NCBI GenBank assembly: GCA_030640905.1
Contig: DAOWIM010000133.1
Span: forward strand, 1-6,098
Reading direction: 5' to 3'
Length of the DNA: 6,098 nucleotides
Source: a bacterium
GTDB taxonomy: Bacteria; Zixibacteria; MSB-5A5; GN15; FEB-12
The translations under genes and the position numbers were made by a program. The notes beneath the pieces are model-generated. The model was not told where the DNA came from. It was given only the letters and a program-made list of their open reading frames with translations, and did not search any database. Shown here piece after piece: positions 1 through 6,098 of this stretch; the first letter of the stretch is position 1; each line of letters begins with the position of its first letter.

Positions 1-449
1 CTCTGCTCGCTGACAACATGGATATGCGCTATGCGTATGATGGCGCCAACACCAGGATTCTGGTTTACAGCATGGAAGCCGGTAACACTTTCGCCGGTGA
101 TTTTGTCACGACCAACAGCAATGTTGTCAGTGTCGAAATGGCCTCCGTCGAAGGCGCCCCGGTTGTCTCCAAGCTGGAGCTGCCTAAGGCATATGCGTTG
201 AATCAGAACTACCCGAACCCATTCAACCCTGGCACAGTAATCAGCTTCTCGCTGCCGCAGGCCAGTGACTACACTCTGACCATTTACAACGTAACTGGTC
301 AGGAAGTCGCTAGCTTTGCCGGTACCGCTGAAGCCGGTGAACACAGTGTTGAGTGGCTCACTGACGGCAGCGAAGCCTCTGGCATCTACTTCTACAAGCT
401 TGATGCCACTGACTTCTCCGCTACCAAGAAGATGATTCTTCTGAAGTAA
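1..449 (+). CDS. C-terminal part of a secreted protein with a T9SS type A sorting domain (5' end outside window)
   Basis: The frame is open to the left edge (first full codon at 3, reading LLADN before the first Met at 18), so this is the last 148 residues of a longer gene, stop at 447-449. Residues 1 to about 58 are a beta-rich segment (YDGANTRILVYSMEAG, then NVVSVEMASVEGAPV) that matches in layout the region just before the sorting domain of the 953-2470 gene, which has SRILIYSFDG at the equivalent place. That region follows a dockerin-like module there, so the missing part here may also hold cohesin/dockerin domains; this is inference. The sorting domain covers about residues 60-148: NYPNPFNP at 207-230, then the beta strands, GIYFYKL, and the end KKMILLK. 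In T9SS cargo this domain directs outer-membrane export and surface attachment. A stem-loop follows 22 nt after the stop, so this gene probably ends its own transcription unit. Confidence 0.9.
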   Translation, partial: LLADNMDMRYAYDGANTRILVYSMEAGNTFAGDFVTTNSNVVSVEMASVEGAPVVSKLELPKAYALNQNYPNPFNPGTVISFSLPQASDYTLTIYNVTGQEVASFAGTAEAGEHSVEWLTDGSEASGIYFYKLDATDFSATKKMILLK

Positions 450-471
450 GCACGTCAGTATGTGACTATAT

Positions 472-498
472 CCCGGAGAGGGCTTGTCCCTTTCCGGG
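472..498 (+). terminator. Strong stem-loop after the first gene, probable transcript end
   Basis: Arms 472-482 and 488-498 (CCCGGAGAGGG with CCCTTTCCGGG) form 11 pairs including one G-U, closing a 5-nt loop CTTGT. It lies 22 nt after the stop of the first gene. No U-rich tract follows (the next bases are GTTAGAAAAG), so it is not a textbook intrinsic terminator. It may be a terminator that works without a U tract or a 3'-end stabilising hairpin. Nothing equivalent is seen between the next three genes. Confidence 0.5.
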
Positions 499-619
499 GT
501 TAGAAAAGCAACAAGGAGGAACTAACCGCCGAATAAAATTGTTAGCGATTAAGAAGTTAAATTATTGCAGGATGGATTTGAAAATGACGACCACCAAAGC
601 GAGCTGGATGAAACGCCCC

Positions 620-647
620 TTGACTTTTCTGGTCTTTTTTTTATATT
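620..647 (+). promoter_or_regulatory. Candidate sigma70-like promoter for the 953-to-end gene cluster
   Basis: TTGACT (620-625) and TATATT (642-647) are separated by 16 bp, each one base off the sigma70 consensus. The second element continues as TATATTTA, which also comes within one base of the Bacteroidetes-type TAnnTTTG box. Transcription would begin near 654, giving an untranslated leader of about 300 nt before the gene at 953. The T-rich spacer could make this a chance match. It is the best promoter candidate I saw in the gap. Confidence 0.35.
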
Positions 648-665
648 TAGAAGCTACATATGAGG

Positions 666-686
666 TTGCGCGGATAGGCCGTGCAA
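666..686 (+). promoter_or_regulatory. Small hairpin just after the candidate transcription start
   Basis: TTGCGCGG (666-673) pairs with CCGTGCAA (679-686) through 8 pairs including one G-U, with a 5-nt loop ATAGG. If the promoter at 620-647 is real, this hairpin would sit about 12 nt into the transcript, where it could protect the 5' end. It does not match any riboswitch I know. Confidence 0.3.
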
Positions 687-799
687 GATGTTGCGTTGTT
701 GCATAATTTAGTAAGGCCCAGGATGAAACTGATTTCTTCCTCACTATTACATCCCTTGTTTACTACCGGGGGAGCAGTATCGCCGAATTGATAAAGGAC

Positions 800-817
800 T
801 CGAAAGTGGCCTTTCGA
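800..817 (+). promoter_or_regulatory. Perfect 7-bp hairpin in the leader of the second gene
   Basis: TCGAAAG (800-806) and CTTTCGA (811-817) are perfect inverted repeats around a 4-nt loop TGGC. The flanking GGA (797-799 region) and TCC could extend the stem with a bulge. No U tract follows, so it is not a terminator. It could be RNA structure or a small palindromic protein-binding site; its function is unknown. Confidence 0.25.
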
Positions 818-952
818 TCCCTATAAGTAATTGCGGTACTGGCTCTTAGGCGGATCTAAAAACAGTACGTCAGCAAGTTTTGAGTGGTCTAATCCGGTCA
901 TGGCAGACTTTGCGCTGTTGCCGGAAAAAATGAAGTCTGGTCTGATTGTTGC

Positions 953-2470
953 ATGAGTAGCAGTGACATGATTTCTGTATGGAGAAAAGTCTCTTTGACC
1001 CGCTTTGGCATTAGTCTGTGGTTTGCCCTATTAATAGTGGCCACCACCCTGATGGCAGGCTCTGCCCTGGCCAACGGCTCACCGGTGATTCCGGCCAAGG
1101 CTGGTAGCCAGATGCAGCTCGGATTTGAAGCAACAAACTACAGTCTGTCCCTGGATGTTGATAGCGCCTACCCCGGTGATGCCCTCAGTTATCAGATTTA
1201 CCTTGAAAATATCGAGGCAGTTGCTTCCTTCGACCTGCTGATAAATTATGATCCGTCGGTTCTTTCCGCAATTGGGCTTACCACAGAGCAGACACGCGCG
1301 GCAGATTTTGAGTATTTCACCTACAGCTACGACGCCGACAATGTCCCAGGAAATATCCGTATCAGTGGTATCGCCGACGAACCGGGAGGCTCTATTGTTT
1401 CTCCGATGCCGGCTGGGTCGGGAGCGATAGCTGAGATTGAGTTCCAGGTGGCTGGGAATATCGCGTTTCAAGGCTACATGGTGCCGGTTAGATTCGTTTT
1501 CCCTGGCAATCTTGGCGGCAAAGACAATACTCTGACCGATGCCAGCGGAACAAGGATCGAGACTAGTTTGATCAATTATACCAATGGTAGTGTTCAGGTT
1601 CTCAAGATTGGTGATGTCAACATTGGGGACATCAACCTCAACGGTCTTGATTTTGAAATTAGTGATGCCATCTATTTCTCAAACTTCTACATGAACCCAT
1701 ACGAATATTCGCTTAACCCCCTCCAGATGGCCAACTCAGATATCAATGGCGACTACATGGCCGCGACAATCGCCGATCTGGTCGCACTTATCAATGTAAT
1801 AGTCAACGGTGGATCATCCGCACTCAGGATTGCCGATGACGAGGTTCCGGTGGCGACGTTCAGTTACGAGACATCCGACATCAGCACTCTTCTCAGCTAC
1901 GAGACGAGTACTGATGTTGGCGGTCTTCTTATTTCGATTGTGACCGATCAACCGATTGACCCTGCCACCGTAAGTATCAATGACGCCGACATGTCTGTGA
2001 CTGTTGGCAGGATTGGAAACGAGAGTCGAATACTTATTTACAGCTTCGATGGCCACACGCTGCCGTCTGGTAAGCAGACGTTCCTTTACATTGACGGCCT
2101 GACCGAGTTTACGATTAGTTCGGTATCAATGTCTTCCGCCGATGGCCGCTTGGTTGATATTTCTCTGGCAAGAAAAGAAGTGGTCCTGCCGGAGAAAGTG
2201 ACTCTGTTCCAGAACTATCCGAATCCGTTCAATCCCGAAACGAGAATAGATTTTTCATTGCCGGAAACGGCCCGCGTCAGATTGGCAGTATTCAACCTGC
2301 TGGGGCGCGAAGTAAATGTACTCATAGATGATGTCATGCCGGCTGGTGTTCATAGCTCGGCCTGGGACGGTAGCGATCAATCCGGACAGGCAGTTGCCTC
2401 CGGTGTCTATTATTACCGTCTTGAATCTAAGTTTGAGAACGTCAGTTGCAAGATGGTGCTTCTTAAATGA
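953..2470 (+). CDS. Secreted cohesin-like / dockerin-like protein with T9SS sorting domain
   Basis: 505 residues, probably a surface or extracellular structural protein. A basic, hydrophobic signal peptide spans about residues 9-40 (cleavage near GSALA-NG). Residues about 61-217 look like a cohesin-type beta sandwich: YPGD near 73-76, then the ASFDLLINYDPSVL strand pair typical of cohesins. A dockerin-like module follows: first loop GDINLNGLDFEISD (225-238) and second loop SDINGDYMAATIAD (262-275) then LVALINVIVNGG. D226, N228, N230, D238 and D263, N265, D267, D275 are the likely calcium ligands. Residues about 295-407 are an unassigned beta-rich region like that in the gene at 1-449. The sorting domain is about 413-505 (NYPNPFNP at 421-428, ending CKMVLLK). 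The start is uncertain: ATG 953 has no clear Shine-Dalgarno sequence, and ATG 968 also keeps the signal peptide. The gene is first in a likely operon, 43 nt before the next. Partners and substrate are unknown. Confidence 0.9.
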   Translation: MSSSDMISVWRKVSLTRFGISLWFALLIVATTLMAGSALANGSPVIPAKAGSQMQLGFEATNYSLSLDVDSAYPGDALSYQIYLENIEAVASFDLLINYDPSVLSAIGLTTEQTRAADFEYFTYSYDADNVPGNIRISGIADEPGGSIVSPMPAGSGAIAEIEFQVAGNIAFQGYMVPVRFVFPGNLGGKDNTLTDASGTRIETSLINYTNGSVQVLKIGDVNIGDINLNGLDFEISDAIYFSNFYMNPYEYSLNPLQMANSDINGDYMAATIADLVALINVIVNGGSSALRIADDEVPVATFSYETSDISTLLSYETSTDVGGLLISIVTDQPIDPATVSINDADMSVTVGRIGNESRILIYSFDGHTLPSGKQTFLYIDGLTEFTISSVSMSSADGRLVDISLARKEVVLPEKVTLFQNYPNPFNPETRIDFSLPETARVRLAVFNLLGREVNVLIDDVMPAGVHSSAWDGSDQSGQAVASGVYYYRLESKFENVSCKMVLLK

Positions 2471-2503
2471 AGCCCGACATCCTGATTTGAAGAATACCTT
2501 TTT

Positions 2504-2508
2504 GGAGG
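2504..2508 (+). promoter_or_regulatory. Shine-Dalgarno sequence fixing the start at 2514
   Basis: GGAGG lies 5 nt before ATG 2514. The same frame stays open back to ATG 2328, inside the previous gene, but that upstream part lacks signal-peptide character and overlaps the previous sorting domain by over 140 bp. The ribosome site and the signal peptide that starts at 2514 (MRLLKIPLLLLML) both favour 2514. Confidence 0.85.
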
Positions 2509-2513
2509 ACATA

Positions 2514-5123
2514 ATGAGATTACTGAAGATCCCTCTTTTGCTTTTGATGTTGTTTATAACTCTATCCGGGACGCAATCAGCCCAGGGATACGTCAGGTGT
2601 AATAATATAGATGAATCAACGGTTGACCTGGTTCGGTTGAACCTCTTTGAGGGCCGACCCGGTGACACTGTTTGGGCCCCATTCTATCTCGAGAGTGATT
2701 CTTCGGTCACCGGCTTTAAGATGCTGATCCGGTTTGACGATACCTACCTGACCCCGGTTTTCTATGAGGACCCGTTATTGGCCGGCCTGATTGTCAGTAC
2801 CCTTGTCGGTAGATTTGTTCAAACGGAAGAGAAGGTTGACCAGCAGACAGGTCAACCATACTTGGACACAATCACCGATTTCCAGGCTCAGTTTTCAGCC
2901 AATCCTTTCGATTCGGGTGCTATTCTGACCACCTTCAACATAAACTTCCCGGAAGATAGCGCTATGGGCGCCAGCATTGATCCGGGGACCGGTATTATCT
3001 ACAAGCTGGCCTTTGAGGTAAGTCCGAGCATGCCTCATGGAACTTTTGCCGATTTCGATTTCCACGAAGTCAATGAGTGGTATGTTGATACTACCGGCGG
3101 GATACCGACGCAGGTTTTCCTTGATTGCCGCCGAACAGATCTGGCCGTGGCTATGAACGACGGCACCGTGACCTCCTACCCCAAATTGATCTCAAACTAC
3201 TTTCATGCTGATACCGGCTATGTTGAAGACACTCAACCGGTGATTGGCTTTTTCCAGGCCAGTCTGACCAATATTGAGGCGGGTGGATCATCGACCCTCT
3301 CCTGGTCAGTCTCGAATGCTACCGGAGCGAGTATCAGCAACATTGGAACTGTTTCACTGTCTGGATCGCAGGCGGTATCACCAACAACGACAACGACCTA
3401 TTACCTGACGGCGGTGAACGGAAGCAACACTGCTTCCTCATCAGTCACCGTTACAGTCGGTGGTGGTGGTGATAACAACGCGCCGGTGATTAGTCTAACT
3501 CCCAACCAAAACAGCTATTCGATTGAACAGGGGGAGACGGTTAGTTTCACTGTGGGGGCGGTTGATGTTGACGGCGATGTTATCACATTGTCGGCTACAG
3601 CTCTTCCCAATAATGCAATCTTCAATACGGTCGTAGGTTCCGGCACGGTACAGGGCGGTTTCAGCTTTACGCCCGATGTTTCCCAGCAGGGATCATATGC
3701 AGCCGTATTCTCAGCTTCTGATGATCAGGGCGGCACTTCAACCCCAGTGGCAGTTAGTATTACTGTCAACGAAATTCTCTTCGACCGGTTGATCACGACA
3801 TCATCAATCGGCCGTTCTCCGATTGGTGGAATTGCCGGCAATCCGGCCGTCTACCTTCCGATAAATCTGATTTCTTCGCAAACGGTCTACGGCATTCAGT
3901 ACGATTTCTTCTATGATTACTCACTCTTTGGAGTTGACTCGGTCGTCACATCGGTCCGAACACCGGAGTATGTTGTTTACGATAATATTGGCGGCGTTCC
4001 CGGCGAAGTGAGAGTGGTCGCCTTTGGCCTTGCCAATGAACCGGTCCTTGTCGACGATACAACTACTGCCGTTTTGTATATGGTAATGTCGATTGATCCA
4101 GTGGCCACTCCAGGCGATTACCCGGTATATATTGAAGAGGGCTGGGAGTCGGTCGATCCGAACCCCGATATTCCATCCTTGCCTTTGGTGACAGACTCGG
4201 GAATCATCCAGGTTGATACCCCCGGCGACGTCAACCTCGACAAGCTTATCAACGTGGCCGATCTTGTTAATGTCGTGGCCTATGTGATCGGCAACTACGG
4301 TTTCAGTCCGCGGCAGTTCGATGTCGCCGATGTCGTCATCAACGACACCGTCAACGTCTTTGACCTGGTGGCGATTGTCAACCACATCTTCGGCATTCCT
4401 TTCTCGCCGGCTCCGGCCCAGTCGTATGAAGGTGGATTTGCCAAAGTGTCGCTTGACTACGGCGACACACCGGGTGGTTCCTCCGATCTGTTGATCGTAC
4501 GCTCCGAGTTGCCGGTGGCAGTAGCCGGTGCTGAGCTTGAAATCAGCTATGATCCATCAGTCCTGAGACTTGAGGCGCCGCGACCGACGATTGACGCCGA
4601 GCAGATGGCATTGCGCTACCGTGACGATGGTAACGGCAAGATGAAAGTTCTGATGTACTACACCAATCCGTTCGATGCTAAGAATCTGATCGCAAGCGGA
4701 ACGGTTGAGCTGGTGGAAATTCCTCTAAAGGCAAAAGCCAACGTCACCGCTGGAAACAAGTCACAACTCAGACTGAGCAAGGCTCTGTTATCAACCTCGA
4801 CATCCGAATCAATTGTGGTCGAGGGTGTCGATACTGTGCTACCGTCAAGTTTCCAGCTTTCTCATAACTATCCGAATCCGTTCAACCCATCGACGGTTAT
4901 TGAGTTCTCACTCACCACAACGGCAAAAGTGAAATTGAATATATATAACATTCTTGGTCAAAACGTGAAGTCGCTCATCAATGAAACGATGCCGGCCGGC
5001 GCACATCAGGTGGTATGGGATGCTACCAATGGCGAGGGTCAACGCATAGCTACCGGCGTGTACCTGTACAAGCTACAGGTCAATGACAAGAGCGATACCA
5101 AAAAAATGATGTTCCTGAAATAA
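2514..5123 (+). CDS. Large multi-domain surface protein: three cohesin-like, two Ig/cadherin-like, one dockerin-like module and T9SS sorting domain
   Basis: 869 residues from ATG 2514. A signal peptide covers about 1-25 (hydrophobic run LLLLMLFITL, cleavage near SAQG). Cohesin-like domain 1 is about 37-222 (EGRPGDTVWAPFYL, GFKMLIRFDDTYL). An Ig/PKD-type sandwich is at 243-315 (AGGSSTLSWSVSNAT), then a GGGG linker (316-319), then a cadherin-like/putative Ig domain at 323-418 with VDVDGD and FSFTPD motifs. Cohesin-like domain 2 is about 421-566 (YGIQYDFFYDYSLF). The dockerin-like pair is 571-627: loop 1 has D572, N574, D576, D583 in the classic 12-residue spacing, while loop 2 (D606 to D617) has Val at 608, where Asn or Asp is expected. 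Cohesin-like domain 3 is about 641-773 (VAGAELEISYDPSVL). The sorting domain is 776-869 (NYPNPFNP at DNA 4866-4889, ending KKMMFLK). It is the middle gene of the likely operon, 18 nt before the next. I infer a scaffold-like or adhesive role. The cohesin assignments rest on motif and fold pattern, not on a profile search. Confidence 0.9.
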   Translation: MRLLKIPLLLLMLFITLSGTQSAQGYVRCNNIDESTVDLVRLNLFEGRPGDTVWAPFYLESDSSVTGFKMLIRFDDTYLTPVFYEDPLLAGLIVSTLVGRFVQTEEKVDQQTGQPYLDTITDFQAQFSANPFDSGAILTTFNINFPEDSAMGASIDPGTGIIYKLAFEVSPSMPHGTFADFDFHEVNEWYVDTTGGIPTQVFLDCRRTDLAVAMNDGTVTSYPKLISNYFHADTGYVEDTQPVIGFFQASLTNIEAGGSSTLSWSVSNATGASISNIGTVSLSGSQAVSPTTTTTYYLTAVNGSNTASSSVTVTVGGGGDNNAPVISLTPNQNSYSIEQGETVSFTVGAVDVDGDVITLSATALPNNAIFNTVVGSGTVQGGFSFTPDVSQQGSYAAVFSASDDQGGTSTPVAVSITVNEILFDRLITTSSIGRSPIGGIAGNPAVYLPINLISSQTVYGIQYDFFYDYSLFGVDSVVTSVRTPEYVVYDNIGGVPGEVRVVAFGLANEPVLVDDTTTAVLYMVMSIDPVATPGDYPVYIEEGWESVDPNPDIPSLPLVTDSGIIQVDTPGDVNLDKLINVADLVNVVAYVIGNYGFSPRQFDVADVVINDTVNVFDLVAIVNHIFGIPFSPAPAQSYEGGFAKVSLDYGDTPGGSSDLLIVRSELPVAVAGAELEISYDPSVLRLEAPRPTIDAEQMALRYRDDGNGKMKVLMYYTNPFDAKNLIASGTVELVEIPLKAKANVTAGNKSQLRLSKALLSTSTSESIVVEGVDTVLPSSFQLSHNYPNPFNPSTVIEFSLTTTAKVKLNIYNILGQNVKSLINETMPAGAHQVVWDATNGEGQRIATGVYLYKLQVNDKSDTKKMMFLK

Positions 5124-5141
5124 AGAGGTAAGGTCCCAGGT

Positions 5142-6098
5142 ATGGATATGAAAAGAATTATACTCAGTATATTCGGTTTAGTCATACTGACAGTTGCGGC
5201 TAATGCCCAGGCCGCTGCACCCGTACTCAATCCGATTGGTCCCAGGTCGGTAGATGAAGGTCAGACCCTCAATTTCGGGATAACTGCTACCGACGCCGAC
5301 CTCACTTATCCGGTGCTGAGCACATCGACTCTTCCGGGTACAGCTTCGTTTACCGATCATAACGATGGCACTGGTACGTTTGACTGGACACCGACGCTCT
5401 CGGATTCGGGTACGTACTTAGTGCTATTCTATGCCGACGACGCCATTACGGCCGCCGCGGATACAGCGCCGGTCACGATCACAGTCACTAATGTCAACCA
5501 GACCCCGGTTCTGGCAACTATCGGGCCGCAAGGGACAAATGAGAATGTTAACCTGAATTTCATAACCTCGGCTACCGACGCCGATGGTAACATTCCGGTG
5601 ATGACCAGTTCGACCCCGCTTCCGGGCACAGCTACCTTTGTAGATAACGGTACCGGTACCGGCACGTTTGACTGGACGCCGACGTTTTCAGATTCGGGTA
5701 CATATTTAGTAACGTTCTATGCTACTGACTCTGTTTATGCAACTGCTGTTGATTCTGAGCAGGTGACGATCACGGTCACCAATGTCAACCAGACCCCGGT
5801 TCTGGCAGCTATTGGTGCGCAGTCAACCAATGAGAATGTTAACTTGAATTTCATAACCTCGGCTACCGACGCTGATGGTGACACTCCGGTGATGAGTAGC
5901 TCGACCCCGCTTCCGGGCACAGCTACCTTTGTAGATAACGGTAACGGTACCGGAACGTTTGACTGGACACCGACCTTTTCAGATTCGGGTACATATTTAG
6001 TAACGTTCTATGCTACTGACTCTGTTTATGCAACTGCTGTTGATTCTGAGCAGGTGACGATCACGGTCACCAATGTCAACCAGACCCCGGTTCTGGCA
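5142..6098 (+). CDS. N-terminal part of a secreted protein made of tandem Ig/cadherin-like repeats (3' end outside window)
   Basis: 319 codons are present and the frame is open at the right edge. A GAGGTAAGG Shine-Dalgarno-like sequence (5125-5133) ends 8 nt before ATG 5142, which favours this start over the in-frame ATG 5148. The signal peptide is MKRIILSIFGLVILTVAANA within residues 3-22, with cleavage near ANAQA. From residue 27 come repeats of 95, 97 and 97 residues and the first four codons of another. Each reads APVL..IG.Q..(D/N)E, then TDAD, STPLPGTATFVDNG, GTGTFDWTPTFSDSGTYLV.FYA, and VTITVTNVNQT. This is the putative-Ig/cadherin-like beta-sandwich family, with acidic DAD and DG motifs that often bind calcium at domain junctions. 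Such repeats usually build long stalks or adhesins on the surface. The spacing of 18 nt from the previous gene implies cotranscription. Whether this protein also ends in a sorting or dockerin domain cannot be seen. Confidence 0.88.
   Translation, partial: MDMKRIILSIFGLVILTVAANAQAAAPVLNPIGPRSVDEGQTLNFGITATDADLTYPVLSTSTLPGTASFTDHNDGTGTFDWTPTLSDSGTYLVLFYADDAITAAADTAPVTITVTNVNQTPVLATIGPQGTNENVNLNFITSATDADGNIPVMTSSTPLPGTATFVDNGTGTGTFDWTPTFSDSGTYLVTFYATDSVYATAVDSEQVTITVTNVNQTPVLAAIGAQSTNENVNLNFITSATDADGDTPVMSSSTPLPGTATFVDNGNGTGTFDWTPTFSDSGTYLVTFYATDSVYATAVDSEQVTITVTNVNQTPVLA
5685..5807 (+). repeat. 123-bp perfect direct repeat, copy A
   Basis: This stretch is identical base for base to 5976-6098, at a distance of 291 bp. 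It covers the second half of repeat unit two (FSDSGTYLVTFYATD onward) and the first four codons of unit three. The right limit of the identity may be longer, because copy B is cut by the window edge. Confidence 0.95.
5976..6098 (+). repeat. 123-bp perfect direct repeat, copy B
   Basis: Identical to 5685-5807. It begins one base after the last mismatch between repeat units two and three and continues to the window end. Silent positions are unchanged throughout, which points to recent duplication or gene conversion rather than protein-level selection alone. Confidence 0.95.

Larger units (their letters stand above)
450..952. other. Intergenic region of about 500 bp with promoter candidate, hairpins and no convincing gene
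   Basis: This is the only long non-coding stretch. In order it holds the stem-loop at 472-498, a near-perfect Shine-Dalgarno sequence AAGGAGGA at 513-520 with no ATG, GTG or TTG at a usable distance, a short frame (ATG 572, stop 704-706, 44 codons) whose middle reads MKRPLTFLVFFLYLE like a signal peptide, a promoter candidate inside that frame at 620-647, and small hairpins at 666-686 and 800-817. A further possible stem pairs GTACTG (836-841) with CAGTAC (863-868) across a 21-nt loop. I looked for tRNA features (a T-loop GGTTCRA) and for a recognisable riboswitch core and found neither. Both strands lack a longer credible reading frame. Confidence 0.7.
5220..6098 (+). repeat. Tandem coding repeat array, units of 285, 291 and 291 bp plus start of a fourth
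   Basis: Units are 5220-5504, 5505-5795 and 5796-6086, with a fourth beginning at 6087, all in frame. The first unit is two codons shorter and clearly diverged. Units two and three differ at about 20 of 291 positions by hand count (7 amino-acid changes), and all the differences lie in the first 180 nt. The array runs off the window, so its copy number is unknown. Confidence 0.95.

Noticed and set aside
572..706. A 44-codon small gene starting at ATG 572.
   Set aside because: There is no ribosome site at the right distance, the sequence after the hydrophobic part is unremarkable, and the best promoter candidate lies inside it. I kept it only as a possible gene remnant.
797..830. Resemblance to a cyclic-di-GMP riboswitch because of CGAAAG in a hairpin.
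   Set aside because: The other conserved parts of that riboswitch (the flanking GGAC/GCAAAGCC-type core and receptor helix) are absent.
2328..2513. In-frame N-terminal extension of the 869-residue protein back to ATG 2328.
   Set aside because: It would overlap the sorting domain of the previous gene by over 140 bp and bury the signal peptide. GGAGG at 2504-2508 and the hydrophobic N-terminus mark ATG 2514 as the start.
3459..3470. Four tandem GGT codons as a possible phase-variable microsatellite.
   Set aside because: It encodes a short Gly linker between two domains. The unit is three bases and there are only four copies, so slippage would not shift the frame.
3921..4385. A 154-codon open frame on the minus strand opposite the second cohesin-like and dockerin-like region.
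   Set aside because: The + strand here encodes a clear multi-domain protein. The minus frame shows no domain, signal peptide or ribosome site and is an antisense by-product of codon usage.
5429..5920. Two open frames on the minus strand (5429-5665 and 5735-5920) with similar sequences.
   Set aside because: They resemble each other only because they lie antisense to the tandem repeats. They carry no independent coding evidence.

Overview
The window looks like chromosomal DNA from a Gram-negative bacterium of the FCB superphylum. The best guess is an uncultured lineage such as candidate phylum Zixibacteria or a relative. The main evidence is that all three genes whose 3' ends lie in the window finish with the same kind of C-terminal sorting domain. 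Each has NYPNPFNP, then a beta-rich stretch ending in G(V/I)Y(F/Y/L)Y(K/R)L and a terminal K-M-x-x-(L)-K. This is the type A sorting domain of type IX secretion (T9SS) cargo. Two of these proteins also combine cohesin-like beta-sandwich domains with dockerin-like calcium-binding repeats, a pairing I remember from Zixibacteria-type genomes. The lineage is an inference; no marker gene is present.

Layout, all on the + strand. (1) 1-449 is the 3' end of a secreted sorting-domain protein, followed by a strong stem-loop at 472-498. (2) 450-952 is a gap of about 500 bp. It holds a sigma70-like promoter candidate at 620-647, several small hairpins, an orphan Shine-Dalgarno sequence and a short signal-peptide-like frame, but no convincing gene. 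(3) 953-2470 encodes a 505-residue cohesin-like/dockerin-like/sorting-domain protein. (4) 2514-5123 encodes an 869-residue protein with three cohesin-like domains, two Ig/cadherin-like domains, one dockerin-like module and a sorting domain. (5) 5142 to the window end is the 5' part of a protein built from 95-97 residue Ig/cadherin-like repeats, two of which are nearly identical in DNA.

Genes 3 to 5 are close together (gaps of 43 and 18 nt, no terminator visible between them) and probably form one transcription unit. All three start with signal peptides. I read the cluster as a set of cell-surface or extracellular structural/adhesion proteins that could bind each other through cohesin-dockerin contacts. 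No enzyme, regulator, RNA gene, mobile element or CRISPR is visible, so the job of the assembly cannot be read from this window. No minus-strand gene is supported.
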